Below are positions 8,320 through 16,683 of a stretch of 37,631 nt of DNA, one piece after another (within the stretch, counting starts at the first letter, position 1; every line of letters starts with the position of its first letter). The translations under genes and the position numbers were made by a program. Below the pieces are notes generated by a model. The model had not been told where the DNA came from, ran no database searches, and worked only from the letters and a program-made list of their open reading frames with translations. The stretch is from CAYVBN01 sp964538565 (GTDB lineage: Bacteria > Pseudomonadota > Alphaproteobacteria > Rhizobiales > Xanthobacteraceae). Where the stretch lies: contig CAZIGW010000035.1 in the NCBI GenBank assembly GCA_964538565.1, positions 1 to 37,631 on the forward strand, written 5' to 3'.

Positions 8320-8446
8320 TGGCGTGCGTTGCGTTTGGCGTATCGGCGTTGCGTCGCGTTTTTCGAGTAGCGTCGCGTCCTGTTGCGTATCCCGAGTAGC
8401 GTTTCGTTGTCGAAGTTGCGTTCGTTGTGTCGCGTTGCGTTGCGTG
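8320..8446. repeat. Degenerate GCGT/TTGCG low-complexity tract
   Basis: Short units of the form GCGTTGCGT or TCGCGT recur throughout. CGAGTAGCGT occurs twice, at 8364-8373 and 8393-8402, 29 bases apart. The tract has no coding sense and lies about 120 bases before the protease gene. Confidence 0.6.
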
Positions 8447-8564
8447 ACCGCTCGATGACGAGAGCCCGCGTTCGCCGCGCCCGTGGCGAGGGCTCCATCG
8501 AGCTCCCAAAGGCCGTCGGATCACCGCGATTGACAAGCGCGGACCACTGCGGCTCAAACGCCGC

Positions 8565-9332
8565 ATGAAGATTCCGGCTGTCCTCTTCGCGCCTTTGGTT
8601 CTTCTGTTCGCGTGCGCGCCCCCCGCTTCCGCCATGGTGGGGGGCGCGCCGGCCGCGAATTCGACGATCGCACGTCACGTCGTGCTCATCGTCGGCTCGA
8701 GCGGATTCTGCACCGGCGCCGCCATCGCGCGCGACCTCGTGCTCACCGCCGCGCATTGCGTACGGCCCGGCGCCGAATACAAGCTGGTCGACCACGACGC
8801 CGCGCACCGGCCGAGGCTCCTCGACGTCGTGAGCGTCTCGCGTCACCCCCAATTCAATCTTTCCACCCTGCTGGCGCATCGCGCGACCGCGGACGTGGCG
8901 CTGCTCAAGCTCGCCGCGCCGCTGCGTGCGGCGTTTGCCCCGGCGCCCATGGCCGGGCCCCGCGTCGTCAACGTCGGCGACCGTTTCGTCGTGGCCGGCT
9001 TCGGCGTCACGCTCCGAGGAGACGGCAGAACCGGCGGCACGGCCCGCGCGGCCGTTCTCGTCGCCACCGGGCAGCCCGGCTCGCTCCAGCTTCGCCTGGT
9101 CGATCCAGCCGGCAGAGGCGAGCGCGCCGGACTCGGCGCCTGCACCGGCGATTCGGGGGCGCCGGCGTTCGACACGGACGGGGAACGCCCCGCGATCGTC
9201 GGAGTCGTGAGCTGGTCGACGGGGCCGCATCTCGCAGCCGGTTGCGGCGGACTGACCGGCGTGACGCCGCTCGTGCGCTATCGGGAGTGGATCGTGGAGA
9301 CGGCGCGCAAGCTCGGGTCGCCGCTGCCCTGA
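8565..9332 (+). CDS. Secreted trypsin-fold (S1) serine protease
   Basis: The 255-residue protein has an N-terminal signal peptide ending ASA, directly followed by MVGG, which matches the IVGG start of mature S1 proteases. The catalytic triad is visible: His64 (TAAHC), Asp110 (ADVALLKL) and Ser197 (GDSGAP). SWSTG near the end forms the usual substrate-binding strand. The residue six before the active serine, which sets primary specificity, is Gly191 rather than Asp, so Arg/Lys specificity is not expected. It probably acts in the periplasm or outside the cell. It stands alone, convergent with the next gene, and its substrate is unknown. The ATG is chosen because it begins the signal peptide; no strong ribosome site precedes it. 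Confidence 0.85.
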   Translation: MKIPAVLFAPLVLLFACAPPASAMVGGAPAANSTIARHVVLIVGSSGFCTGAAIARDLVLTAAHCVRPGAEYKLVDHDAAHRPRLLDVVSVSRHPQFNLSTLLAHRATADVALLKLAAPLRAAFAPAPMAGPRVVNVGDRFVVAGFGVTLRGDGRTGGTARAAVLVATGQPGSLQLRLVDPAGRGERAGLGACTGDSGAPAFDTDGERPAIVGVVSWSTGPHLAAGCGGLTGVTPLVRYREWIVETARKLGSPLP

Positions 9333-9353
9333 GCGGGCCGCAAGCTTGCAATC

Positions 9354-9755
9354 CTACTGCCGCCCCCAGGTGAAGCCGTTGCCCATGCGGCGGACGTCCG
9401 AGGGGCGAGGGTTGCACGGGCCGACCGCGCCTTCGCGCAGAATCCCGGTGTAGTTGTCGAACAGCATGTGCCGGCAGTTGGTCTCGTCGGTCGGCAACAG
9501 GATCCGGCCGGTGCGCAATTCGGCCGGCCGCTGCCCCTCGTGCGACCCGATCAGCGGCGGAACGGAGAGCACCGGGACGCCGATGAACAGGCCGGTCGCG
9601 ATGAGCAGCGCCAGGCAGGCGCAGACCAGCACGACCTGCGTGGACTTGGAGGCGTTGTCCCGCCGGTGACGCTTGTGCACGCGGCCGGCCCGCGCCGATT
9701 CGCGCGGCGCGACCTGATCCGCCTCGAGGGCGCCGTTCGCGTCATGCGTGTCCAT
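9354..9755 (-). CDS. Hypothetical protein with one transmembrane helix
   Basis: The 133-residue protein has a charged N-terminal cytoplasmic part (about 1-38, rich in Arg), one strong hydrophobic helix (about 40-62, VVLVCACLALLIATGLFIGV), and a C-terminal part with two cysteines in TNCRHMLFDNYTG and VGPCNPRP. I recognise no named domain; the Cys-containing tail resembles small unannotated proteins of Bradyrhizobium relatives. Its stop lies 21 bases from the stop of the convergent protease gene. It is on the same strand as the transporter pair but 57 bases downstream, so it might be co-transcribed with them. No clear ribosome site was seen. Confidence 0.65.
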   Translation of the reverse strand: MDTHDANGALEADQVAPRESARAGRVHKRHRRDNASKSTQVVLVCACLALLIATGLFIGVPVLSVPPLIGSHEGQRPAELRTGRILLPTDETNCRHMLFDNYTGILREGAVGPCNPRPSDVRRMGNGFTWGRQ

Positions 9756-9812
9756 GCGCCATTGGACACCGGCTTTGTTTTACCTTTCGTTAAGGCGGTT
9801 GCGGATTTCAGC

Positions 9813-11453
9813 TCAATGCGGGCGCCCGGAAGGCGTTTCGCTGCGCCCGCGCAGGGGCCGCTCTTCCATCCGGATCATGGCGAACAGGCCGAGGGCGAGA
9901 AACGCCACGCCGGCGGCGAACACCCAGCTGAACACGTGCCGCATGTCGACGCCGAGCGCCCCCGCCGCTGCGGCGGCCGCCTCTACGCCGCGGGCGCCCC
10001 GCTCCGGCGCGAGGCCGATCCCGGCGAGAACGATCGCCCCCATCACGGCGACGACGAGCGCGCTGGCGAGCGAGCGGAAGAAATTCATCACGCCCGTCGC
10101 CGTCCCGACCTGGAAGCGCGAGACCGCGTTCTGGATGCACACCGTCGAGACGGAGAACGTGGTGCCGATGCCGAGACCGATCAAGCCGAGCGCGGTCACC
10201 ACCACGGCGAGCGGCGCGCGCGGCCAGAAGATCAGCAGCAGAAGCGTGCTGATCGAAATCGAGAGTCCGACGATCGGCACCCACTTGTAGTGCCGCAGAT
10301 ACATCATGGCGCGCCCGGAAAGCATCGAGCCGGGCGTGGTCATGACGGCGATCGGAATGAGCGCGAGACCGGCGTCGCTCGCCGAGAGCTTGTGCACGGT
10401 CTCGTAGTAGAGCGGCATGAAGATCGTCAGGCCGATCGACGTGCCGACCGCGCAGGAGGTCGCCATCGTTCCCATCCGGACGATCTGATTGGCCAGCACC
10501 GGCAGCGGCAGGAACGGTTCGGGCGCCTGCGTGATCCGGTAGCCGAAGGCGAGCGAGAGCAGCGCCGAGCCGGCGATCAGGCCGAAGATCATCGGCGACA
10601 GCCACGGAAGTCGGGTGCCGCCCCAGGTGAGCGCGAGCAGGAGCAGGATCGAGGCCGCCATCATCAGCGCGGCCCCGAACAGGTCGAGCTTATGCGGACG
10701 GTCGTGGCGCGGCAGGCGTTTGAGCGTGTTGTTGATGCCGATCGCCGCGATGATCCCGAGCGGCACGTTGAGCCAGAAGATCAGCGACCAGTGCAGGTGT
10801 TCGGCCAGAAATCCGCCGAGCACGGGTCCGCCGACGCCGGCGGTGACGAACACCGTGCCCATGTAGGCCTGGTAACGTCCGCGCTCGCGCGGCGCCACCG
10901 CGTCGGCGACGATGGCCTGCGCGATCGGCTGGATGCCGCCGCCACCGAGCCCTTGCAGGCCGCGCGCGAGGATCAACACCAGCATGTTCGGGGCGAGCGC
11001 GCAGACAATCGAGCCGGCCACGAAGACCCCGATCGCCGAGAGCATCATGGCGCGCCGCCCGTAGATGTCCGACAGCTTCCCGTAGAGCGGCGCCGCCACC
11101 GTCGACGTCAGCAGATATGCGGTGACGAGCCAGGACAGGTTTTCGAAGTCATGGAAGTCGCGCCCCATGGTGGGCAGCGCGGTGGCGATGATGGTCTGGT
11201 TGAGGGCGGCGAGGAACATCGCCAGCATCACGCCGAGGACGATGACCCGGATCTCGGCATGGCTCATGGCCCAGCGCGCCGGCAGCGGCTCGCCGGGCGC
11301 AGGCGGCACGGGAGCCGTCAGAGCCCCGCCGGAGACGAGGCTTGCATCGAGCACGCCGGTATCCGCCGTCGTCTCCGCGGTCTCCTCGGTCTCGTCTGTA
11401 CGGCTGGGGGCGGCCGTCTCCGGAAGGTTCATCGCGTTGTGGTCGCCCGTCAT
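9813..11453 (-). CDS. DHA2-family (14-TM) multidrug efflux transporter, copy 1
   Basis: The 546-residue membrane protein has many hydrophobic helices and the signatures of drug:H+ antiporter family 2 of the major facilitator superfamily: LDQT-like motif D1 (MFLAALNQTIIATALPTM), motif A (LYGKLSDIYGRRAMM) and motif C-like GVGGPVLGGFLAEHLHWSLIFWLNVPLG. Proteins of this type export drugs, dyes or metabolites using the proton gradient. The ATG at 11453 is preceded by AGGGCGA; a frame extends 31 codons upstream but with Arg-rich sequence. A cytoplasmic leader of about 60 residues rich in Glu and Thr precedes the first helix. It lies 174 bases downstream of a close paralogue. The substrate cannot be read from the sequence. 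Confidence 0.85.
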   Translation of the reverse strand: MTGDHNAMNLPETAAPSRTDETEETAETTADTGVLDASLVSGGALTAPVPPAPGEPLPARWAMSHAEIRVIVLGVMLAMFLAALNQTIIATALPTMGRDFHDFENLSWLVTAYLLTSTVAAPLYGKLSDIYGRRAMMLSAIGVFVAGSIVCALAPNMLVLILARGLQGLGGGGIQPIAQAIVADAVAPRERGRYQAYMGTVFVTAGVGGPVLGGFLAEHLHWSLIFWLNVPLGIIAAIGINNTLKRLPRHDRPHKLDLFGAALMMAASILLLLALTWGGTRLPWLSPMIFGLIAGSALLSLAFGYRITQAPEPFLPLPVLANQIVRMGTMATSCAVGTSIGLTIFMPLYYETVHKLSASDAGLALIPIAVMTTPGSMLSGRAMMYLRHYKWVPIVGLSISISTLLLLIFWPRAPLAVVVTALGLIGLGIGTTFSVSTVCIQNAVSRFQVGTATGVMNFFRSLASALVVAVMGAIVLAGIGLAPERGARGVEAAAAAAGALGVDMRHVFSWVFAAGVAFLALGLFAMIRMEERPLRGRSETPSGRPH

Positions 11454-11627
11454 TCGCCCTGTCGCATCGCGCCGCCGGGCGGCGGCTCGCCTGTATCTCG
11501 AGAATCGCCGCAACATCGCGCCGGGCATGAAGAATTTCAATGGCAACGGCTGCGGAGCAGCTATGAGGCCGGCGGAAGCCGGGAACCCGATGCCGCCTGG
11601 ACGACGCGGCGCTCGCCGTTCATCCGC

Positions 11628-13085
11628 CTACTCGGCCGGCCGCGGCGTGGCCGGGCCGCGCAGCGGCCGCTCCTCCATGGCGAGCACGAAGCCGAGCGAA
11701 ACCACGAGGCTGATGATCGCCGCGAGAAAGACCCAGCGGAACACGTGGACGGACCCGGACCCCAGCCCGGCCGGCGTGAGTTCCGCGGCGCCTGGCACGC
11801 CGGTGAGCACGATCGCGCCCAGCGCGGCGACCACGAATGTGCCGCCGAGCGAGCGCGCGAAGCTCGACATGCCGGTGGCGATACCGAGCTCGTGCAGCGC
11901 GACGGCGTTCTGCACCAGCACGATGGTGACCGGAAACATCGGCCCGAGTCCAAGGCCGGCGGCAAGAATGAGCGCGAGCACGAGCCACACCGGCAGGTTG
12001 ACCGGGTCGAGGGCGAGCACCAGGAACGCAACAACGGCGAGCGCGAGACCGGCGATCGGCACGCGCTTGTAGCGCACGAGGCGCGCCAGCAGCCGTCCGG
12101 CGATCATCGAGCTGACGGTTGCGCCGCCCAGGTAGGCGATGACCCCGAGGCCGGCGCCGCTCGCGGAAAGTCCGAGCCCCACCTGCAGGTAGAGCGGCAG
12201 CACCACGGTCAGGCCGATGATCGTTCCGACACCGAAGAACGCCGCACCGGTGCCGGTGCCGACCACCGGGTTGCGCAGCACGGCAAGCGGGATGAACGGT
12301 TCGGGCGCCGTGAACGTGCGCAACGCGAACAGCACCCACAGCAGGGCGGAGCCGCCGATCAGCACGGCAATCTGCGGCGACGCCCAGGCGTAGCGGCGGC
12401 CGGCCCAGGTCAGCGCCAGCATCAGGGTGATCGCCGCGCCGACCATCAAGGCGGCGCCGAGCATGTCGAGCTGATGCGGACGATCGTGGCGCGGCAGCAG
12501 TCGAAGCACGTCGCGCGTGAGCACGAAGGCCACGGCGGCGAGCGGCACGTTGATCCAGAAGATCATCGACCAGTGCAGATATTCGGTGATCAGCCCCCCG
12601 AGCAGCGGCCCGCCGATGGTCGCCGACAGGAAGGCGGTCGACGTGTAGGTCTGGAAGCGGGCGCGCTCGCGCGGGGAGACGACGTCGGCGATGACGGTCT
12701 GCGCCATCGGAATGAGCCCGCCGCCGCCGACGCCTTGCAGCGCGCGCGCCAGGATGAGCGTCAACATCGTGGGCGCGAGCGCGCACGCGATGGAACCGAG
12801 AGCAAAGATGCCGATGCCGAGCAGCATGATCGCGCGCCGGCCGTGGATGTCCGAGAGCTTGCCGTAGAGCGGCGCCGCGGCGGTCGAGCTGAGCAGATAG
12901 ATCGTCACCACCCAGGACAGGTTTTCCACGTCGCCGAGGTTCTGCGCGATCGTCGGCAGCGCGGTCGCCACGATGGTCTGGTCGAGCGCCGCGAGAAAGA
13001 GCGCGAGCAGCACGCCGATGACGATCGAACGCACCGTGGCATGATCGAGAGGCGGCTTTTGCGACGGCGCGGACGGGCTGTGCAT
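11628..13085 (-). CDS. DHA2-family (14-TM) multidrug efflux transporter, copy 2
   Basis: The 485-residue protein is a clear paralogue of the 9813-11453 product, sharing LFLAALDQTIVATALPT, LYGKLSDIHGRRAIMLLG, the GGPLLGG...HWSMIFWINVPL motif C region and the LPRHDRPH loop. Both end in a MEERPLRG tail. It should be an inner-membrane drug:proton antiporter. The start is uncertain: the ATG at 13085 has AGGA seven bases upstream; an ATG at 13127 and a TTG at 13169 would add 14 or 28 residues. No membrane-fusion or regulator gene accompanies the pair. Confidence 0.83.
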   Translation of the reverse strand: MHSPSAPSQKPPLDHATVRSIVIGVLLALFLAALDQTIVATALPTIAQNLGDVENLSWVVTIYLLSSTAAAPLYGKLSDIHGRRAIMLLGIGIFALGSIACALAPTMLTLILARALQGVGGGGLIPMAQTVIADVVSPRERARFQTYTSTAFLSATIGGPLLGGLITEYLHWSMIFWINVPLAAVAFVLTRDVLRLLPRHDRPHQLDMLGAALMVGAAITLMLALTWAGRRYAWASPQIAVLIGGSALLWVLFALRTFTAPEPFIPLAVLRNPVVGTGTGAAFFGVGTIIGLTVVLPLYLQVGLGLSASGAGLGVIAYLGGATVSSMIAGRLLARLVRYKRVPIAGLALAVVAFLVLALDPVNLPVWLVLALILAAGLGLGPMFPVTIVLVQNAVALHELGIATGMSSFARSLGGTFVVAALGAIVLTGVPGAAELTPAGLGSGSVHVFRWVFLAAIISLVVSLGFVLAMEERPLRGPATPRPAE

Positions 13086-13444
13086 CGATGGGTCCTGGGA
13101 GCGCGGTCGAGCATCGCGCTGCGACATGACGCTGGCATATGATTCTTTAGGCGGACGTGCGTCGTCCAAGGGACTCCGCTGCCACCGGCGAGGGCGCGCG
13201 CCGGTCAGGCGCCGTTGCGCCTGACCATGGCGAAGAGCGGCGCAAATTCAACAGCTTTCGGCGCAGAGCGGCCATGCCGGCCGGCGTGGCGGGGTCGCGC
13301 TTCTTGTCGTCCTGCGTGTCGTGATCAGGACGGGTCGCGCGACAGCCCCCGCACCCTGCCGGCTCGTTTCCTGTTCACACCTCAACCCGGGGACGAACGG
13401 CCCCCGCCGGCGCCGTCGGACACAAGAGGCGGCTTCCGTCGGTT
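13086..13444. other. Intergenic, no gene recognised
   Basis: About 360 bases lie between the transporter start and the stop of the YcgN-like gene, both on the minus strand. Open frames here are GC-driven. The promoter of the transporter pair is expected here, but I could not identify it. Confidence 0.4.
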
Positions 13445-13954
13445 TCAGGCCTTTCGCCGCTTGCGGGATGCGGCCGCCGGGTCCTGCCGCGCGGCTTTCG
13501 GGATCTTCAGCGGCCAGCTCACGATCCGGTCTTCCAGCTCGTCCACGCCCACCGTCTCCTCGCTGGCACCCACCCGCCCGCGCACCGAGATGCCGGCCGC
13601 GTGCACGCTGTCGGGATCGCCGGACACGAGCGGATGCCACCAGTAGAGATCCCGGCCTTCGGACACGAGGCGATACGCGCACGTCGCCGGCAGCCAGTTG
13701 AGCTTGCCGACGTTCTCGGGCTGCAGCCGGACACAGTCGTGCACTTGGTCGGTCCGATGCGCATAGTCCCGGCAGCGGCAGCTCTCGCCGTCGAGCAGAC
13801 GGCAGCCGACGTCGGTGAAGAAGATGCGCCCGCTCTCCTCCTCTTCGAGCTTGACCAGGCAGCAGCGGCCGCAGCCGTCGCACAGGCTTTCCCATTCCGC
13901 GTCGGTCATCTCGACGAGGCTCTTGCGTCGCCAGAAGGGGGCGTCGGCCGCCAT
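13445..13954 (-). CDS. YcgN-like cysteine-cluster protein (UPF0260)
   Basis: The 169-residue protein begins with WRRKSLVEMTDAEWESLCDGCGRCC, the hallmark of the YcgN/UPF0260 family. Further conserved cysteines occur in VGCRLLD, CRCRDY and HDCVRLQPENV, followed by LNWLPATCAYRL and DLYWWHPLVSGD. These match the putative zinc- or iron-chelating domain shared with the YkgJ family. The bacterial family is about 150 residues; the extra basic C-terminus (AASRKRRKA) is unremarkable. The biochemical function is not established. It is divergent from the PBP1A gene. Confidence 0.88.
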   Translation of the reverse strand: MAADAPFWRRKSLVEMTDAEWESLCDGCGRCCLVKLEEEESGRIFFTDVGCRLLDGESCRCRDYAHRTDQVHDCVRLQPENVGKLNWLPATCAYRLVSEGRDLYWWHPLVSGDPDSVHAAGISVRGRVGASEETVGVDELEDRIVSWPLKIPKAARQDPAAASRKRRKA

Positions 13955-14331
13955 TTCGAATCGTGCTCCTCTGGCTTCCTACCTAGCGGCGCCGCGTGCA
14001 TTGCGCGAGGTGCCGCGAGGGTTAATTTCAGCGCCCGGCGCGGCACCCCGCGAGGGGCCGCCGCGCAAGCGGGAGCCGGCTCCGACGGAACCTGTAAGCT
14101 GCTGACAGGACGCATGAATTTCGATACGGCCACGACCGCCTGCGCGATCGCCGGCGGCGGGGCGGCGATGTTTCGCCGAACGGCCTTGCTCCGGTCGCCT
14201 TTTCCCCCAAATTTCCCTCGAATTTGTGACCCAACGGTCATTGGCCGCGAGGAAACCATCGGCTAAGGAACGTCGCGACCGAACGGAACAGCGGGCCGCC
14301 TCGTTCGTTCTCTGCGGCAGGAAGTCCGAAT
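13955..14331. other. Divergent intergenic region between ycgN-like and mrcA
   Basis: 377 bases with no convincing gene. It must hold the promoters of both flanking genes. The notable element is a long imperfect dyad (14004-14052) around an AT-rich centre. Confidence 0.5.
14004..14052. repeat. 14-bp dyad (one mismatch) with 21-base spacer
   Basis: CGCGAGGTGCCGCG (14004-14017) pairs with CGCGGCACCCCGCG (14039-14052) with a single A-C mismatch. The spacer contains GTTAATTTC. It lies 50 bases upstream of the YcgN-like start and about 280 upstream of mrcA. Confidence 0.55.
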
Positions 14332-16587
14332 TTGCGCGACTGGCTACCCGACGACAGCACGCTGGAGATGTGGAAGCTGCGGCTGAAGCGCTTCCTGCTC
14401 GATCTCGACGCGCGCATCGATTTCGGCCTGTACAAGAGCGGCCTGTGGGCGCGCGAGCTCTACGAGCGCTTCTCCGACCACATGGATCGTTTTCACGTCA
14501 GCGGCTGGCGGCGCTGGATCCTGATCGAGCCGCTGTCGGAAGCCGCGACCCTCGGGGTCGTCGGCCTGCTGCTGATGCTGGCGCTCGCGATCCCGGCCTT
14601 TCAGGAAACGTCGGACGAGGACTGGCTGAAGAAGGCCGACCTGTCCGTCGTGTTCCTCGACCGGTACGGCAACGAGATCGGCAGCCGCGGCATCAAACAC
14701 AACGATTCGGTGCCGCTCGAGCAATTTCCCGACCACCTGATCAAGGCGGTGCTGGCGACCGAGGATCGGCGCTTCTACGAGCACTTCGGCATCGATGTCG
14801 GCGGCATCTTCCGCGCGCTTGTCACCAATGCGCGCGCCGGCGGCGTGGTCCAGGGCGGGTCCTCCATCACGCAGCAGCTCGCCAAGAACCTGTTCCTGAG
14901 CAACGAGCGCACGCTCGACCGCAAGATCAAGGAAGCGTTTCTCGCCATCTGGCTCGAGACGCGGCTGACCAAGAACGAGATTCTCAAGCTCTATCTCGAC
15001 CGCGCCTACATGGGCGGCGGCGCCTTCGGGGTCGACGCCGCCGCGCAGTACTATTTCGGCAAGTCGGTGCGTGACGTGAACCTCGCGGAAGCCGCGATGC
15101 TCGCCGGCCTGTTCAAGGCGCCGACTCGCTTTGCCCCGCACATCAACCTGCCGGCCGCGCGCGCGCGCGCCAACGTCGTGCTCGACAACCTCGTCGACGC
15201 CGGGTTCATGACCGAGGGCCAGGTGTTCGGAGCGCGGCGCAATCCGGCGACCGCGATCGACCGCCGCGACGAAGGCGCGCCCGACTATTATCTCGACTAC
15301 GCCTTCGACGAGGTAAAGAAGCTCGTCGACAAGCTGCCGAAGTCGATCACGGAGCGCGCCTTCGTGGTGCGCACGGCGCTCGACATGAACCTGCAGCACG
15401 CGGCGGAGAACGCGGTCGAGAATGCGCTGCGCCAGTACGGCCGCGAATACCACGCCTCGCAGGCGGCGGTCGTCATCGCCGATCTCGACGGCGCGGTGCG
15501 GGCGATGGTGGGCGGACGCGACTATGGCGCGAGCCAGTTCAACCGCGCCACCGACGCGATGCGCCAGCCGGGCTCCTCGTTCAAGCCGTATGTCTACGCG
15601 ACCGCGCTCATGAACGGCTTCAAGCCGACCTCGGTCGTTCCCGACTCGCCGATCTGCATCGGCAACTGGTGCCCGCAGAACTACGGACATTCGTTCTCCG
15701 GACCGGTGACGCTGACCCAGGCGATCACGCGCTCGATCAACGTGATCCCGGTCCGGTTGTCGATTCTGCTCGGCCACGGCAACCCCAAGGTCGGCCGCGC
15801 CATGATCGTCCAGACGGCGCGCAACATGGGAATCCACACGCCGCTGCCGGACACGCCCTCCCTGCCGATCGGCGCCGACGAAGTGACGGTCCTCGAGCAC
15901 ACCGTCGCCTACGCGACATTCCCCAACCTCGGCAAGGCGGTGACGCCGCACGCCGTTCTCGAGATCCGCACCGGCGCCGGCGAGACGATCTGGCGCTTCG
16001 ACCGCGACGGGCCAAAGCCGCGACAGGTCATTCCGCCCCACGTCGCCACCGACATGATCATGATGATGAACAGCGTGGTCGAGAACGGGACCGCGCGGCG
16101 CGCCATTCTTCCGGGCATCAAGGCGGCGGGAAAGACCGGCACCACCAATGCCTACCGCGACGCCTGGTTCGTCGGCTACACCGGCAACTTCGTCGGCGGC
16201 GTGTGGTTCGGCAACGACGACTACAGCCCGCTCAACCGGATGACCGGCGGCTCGCTGCCGGCGCAGACCTGGCACGACATCATGGAGTATGCGCACCAGG
16301 GCATCGAGCTGAAGAACCTGCCGGGCCTGCCGCCCAATCCGGCGCCGACCGGCCCGCAGGTGGCGGAAGCCTCGACCAAGGGCCCCGCGCCCCCGCCGCA
16401 TCCGCCGATGCTGACGCATCGCGGCGCCCAGGTGCTGCAGCGGGTGGAGCGGATGATGGACGAGGCCTCGCGCGCGCTCGTCGCCGCGAAAGGCTCCCTC
16501 GCGCAGGCGCGACCGTCGCCGGATGGCGCCGACCGGTCCGATGCCGTGGCTTCGGCGGGCGAGCAGGCCGGGGTCGGCGGACATTGA
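14332..16587 (+). CDS. mrcA: Penicillin-binding protein 1A, bifunctional transglycosylase/transpeptidase
   Basis: The 751-residue class A PBP builds peptidoglycan at the inner membrane. A cytoplasmic stretch of about 70 residues precedes one membrane anchor (TLGVVGLLLMLALAIPAF). The GT51 domain shows the catalytic Glu144 (EDRRFYEHFG) and GGSSITQQLAKNL. The transpeptidase domain has Ser415-S-F-Lys418, Ser468-I-Asn470 and Lys601-Thr-Gly603. The C-terminal 90 residues are Pro/Ala-rich and disordered. The start is a TTG with AGGAAG 7 bases upstream; the next in-frame ATG, 12 codons on, lacks such a site. It is transcribed alone, with the DUF1214 gene 96 bases downstream. Confidence 0.93.
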   Translation: MRDWLPDDSTLEMWKLRLKRFLLDLDARIDFGLYKSGLWARELYERFSDHMDRFHVSGWRRWILIEPLSEAATLGVVGLLLMLALAIPAFQETSDEDWLKKADLSVVFLDRYGNEIGSRGIKHNDSVPLEQFPDHLIKAVLATEDRRFYEHFGIDVGGIFRALVTNARAGGVVQGGSSITQQLAKNLFLSNERTLDRKIKEAFLAIWLETRLTKNEILKLYLDRAYMGGGAFGVDAAAQYYFGKSVRDVNLAEAAMLAGLFKAPTRFAPHINLPAARARANVVLDNLVDAGFMTEGQVFGARRNPATAIDRRDEGAPDYYLDYAFDEVKKLVDKLPKSITERAFVVRTALDMNLQHAAENAVENALRQYGREYHASQAAVVIADLDGAVRAMVGGRDYGASQFNRATDAMRQPGSSFKPYVYATALMNGFKPTSVVPDSPICIGNWCPQNYGHSFSGPVTLTQAITRSINVIPVRLSILLGHGNPKVGRAMIVQTARNMGIHTPLPDTPSLPIGADEVTVLEHTVAYATFPNLGKAVTPHAVLEIRTGAGETIWRFDRDGPKPRQVIPPHVATDMIMMMNSVVENGTARRAILPGIKAAGKTGTTNAYRDAWFVGYTGNFVGGVWFGNDDYSPLNRMTGGSLPAQTWHDIMEYAHQGIELKNLPGLPPNPAPTGPQVAEASTKGPAPPPHPPMLTHRGAQVLQRVERMMDEASRALVAAKGSLAQARPSPDGADRSDAVASAGEQAGVGGH

Positions 16588-16683
16588 CCGGCGCGATGCC
16601 TTGCGGCGGATGATGACTTCTATCCCGCGCGTTCCGGGCTATGTTGCGGCCCTGCGTTCCTTGACGTTCTGATCGGATCGACC

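Larger units (their letters stand above)
7563..8564. other. 1-kb gene-poor stretch with structured repeats
   Basis: No frame of convincing composition is seen. Short open frames on both strands (for example plus 7796-8137) have no recognisable domain and no good ribosome site. GC content is lower than in the neighbours. The stretch contains a perfect 10-bp inverted repeat (7898-7920) and a GCGT-rich low-complexity tract (8320-8446). It must contain the promoters of the PepSY-feuPQ operon (minus) and of the serine protease (plus). Confidence 0.5.

Noticed and set aside
9340..9349. 10-bp palindrome GCAAGCTTGC between convergent genes
   Set aside because: It has no loop and no T-runs, and palindromes of this length are expected by chance in a window of this size; not enough to call a terminator.
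9468..13142. Plus-strand open frame of 1224 codons opposite the transporter pair
   Set aside because: It is antisense to two clear membrane transporters, and its product is almost all Arg, Asp, Glu, His and Gly without hydrophobic core or motif. High GC in the real genes explains the lack of stops.
14344..16584. Minus-strand open frame of 746 codons opposite mrcA
   Set aside because: It mirrors the PBP1A gene codon for codon and has shadow-frame composition (Arg, Val, Glu, His); the plus strand carries all catalytic motifs.
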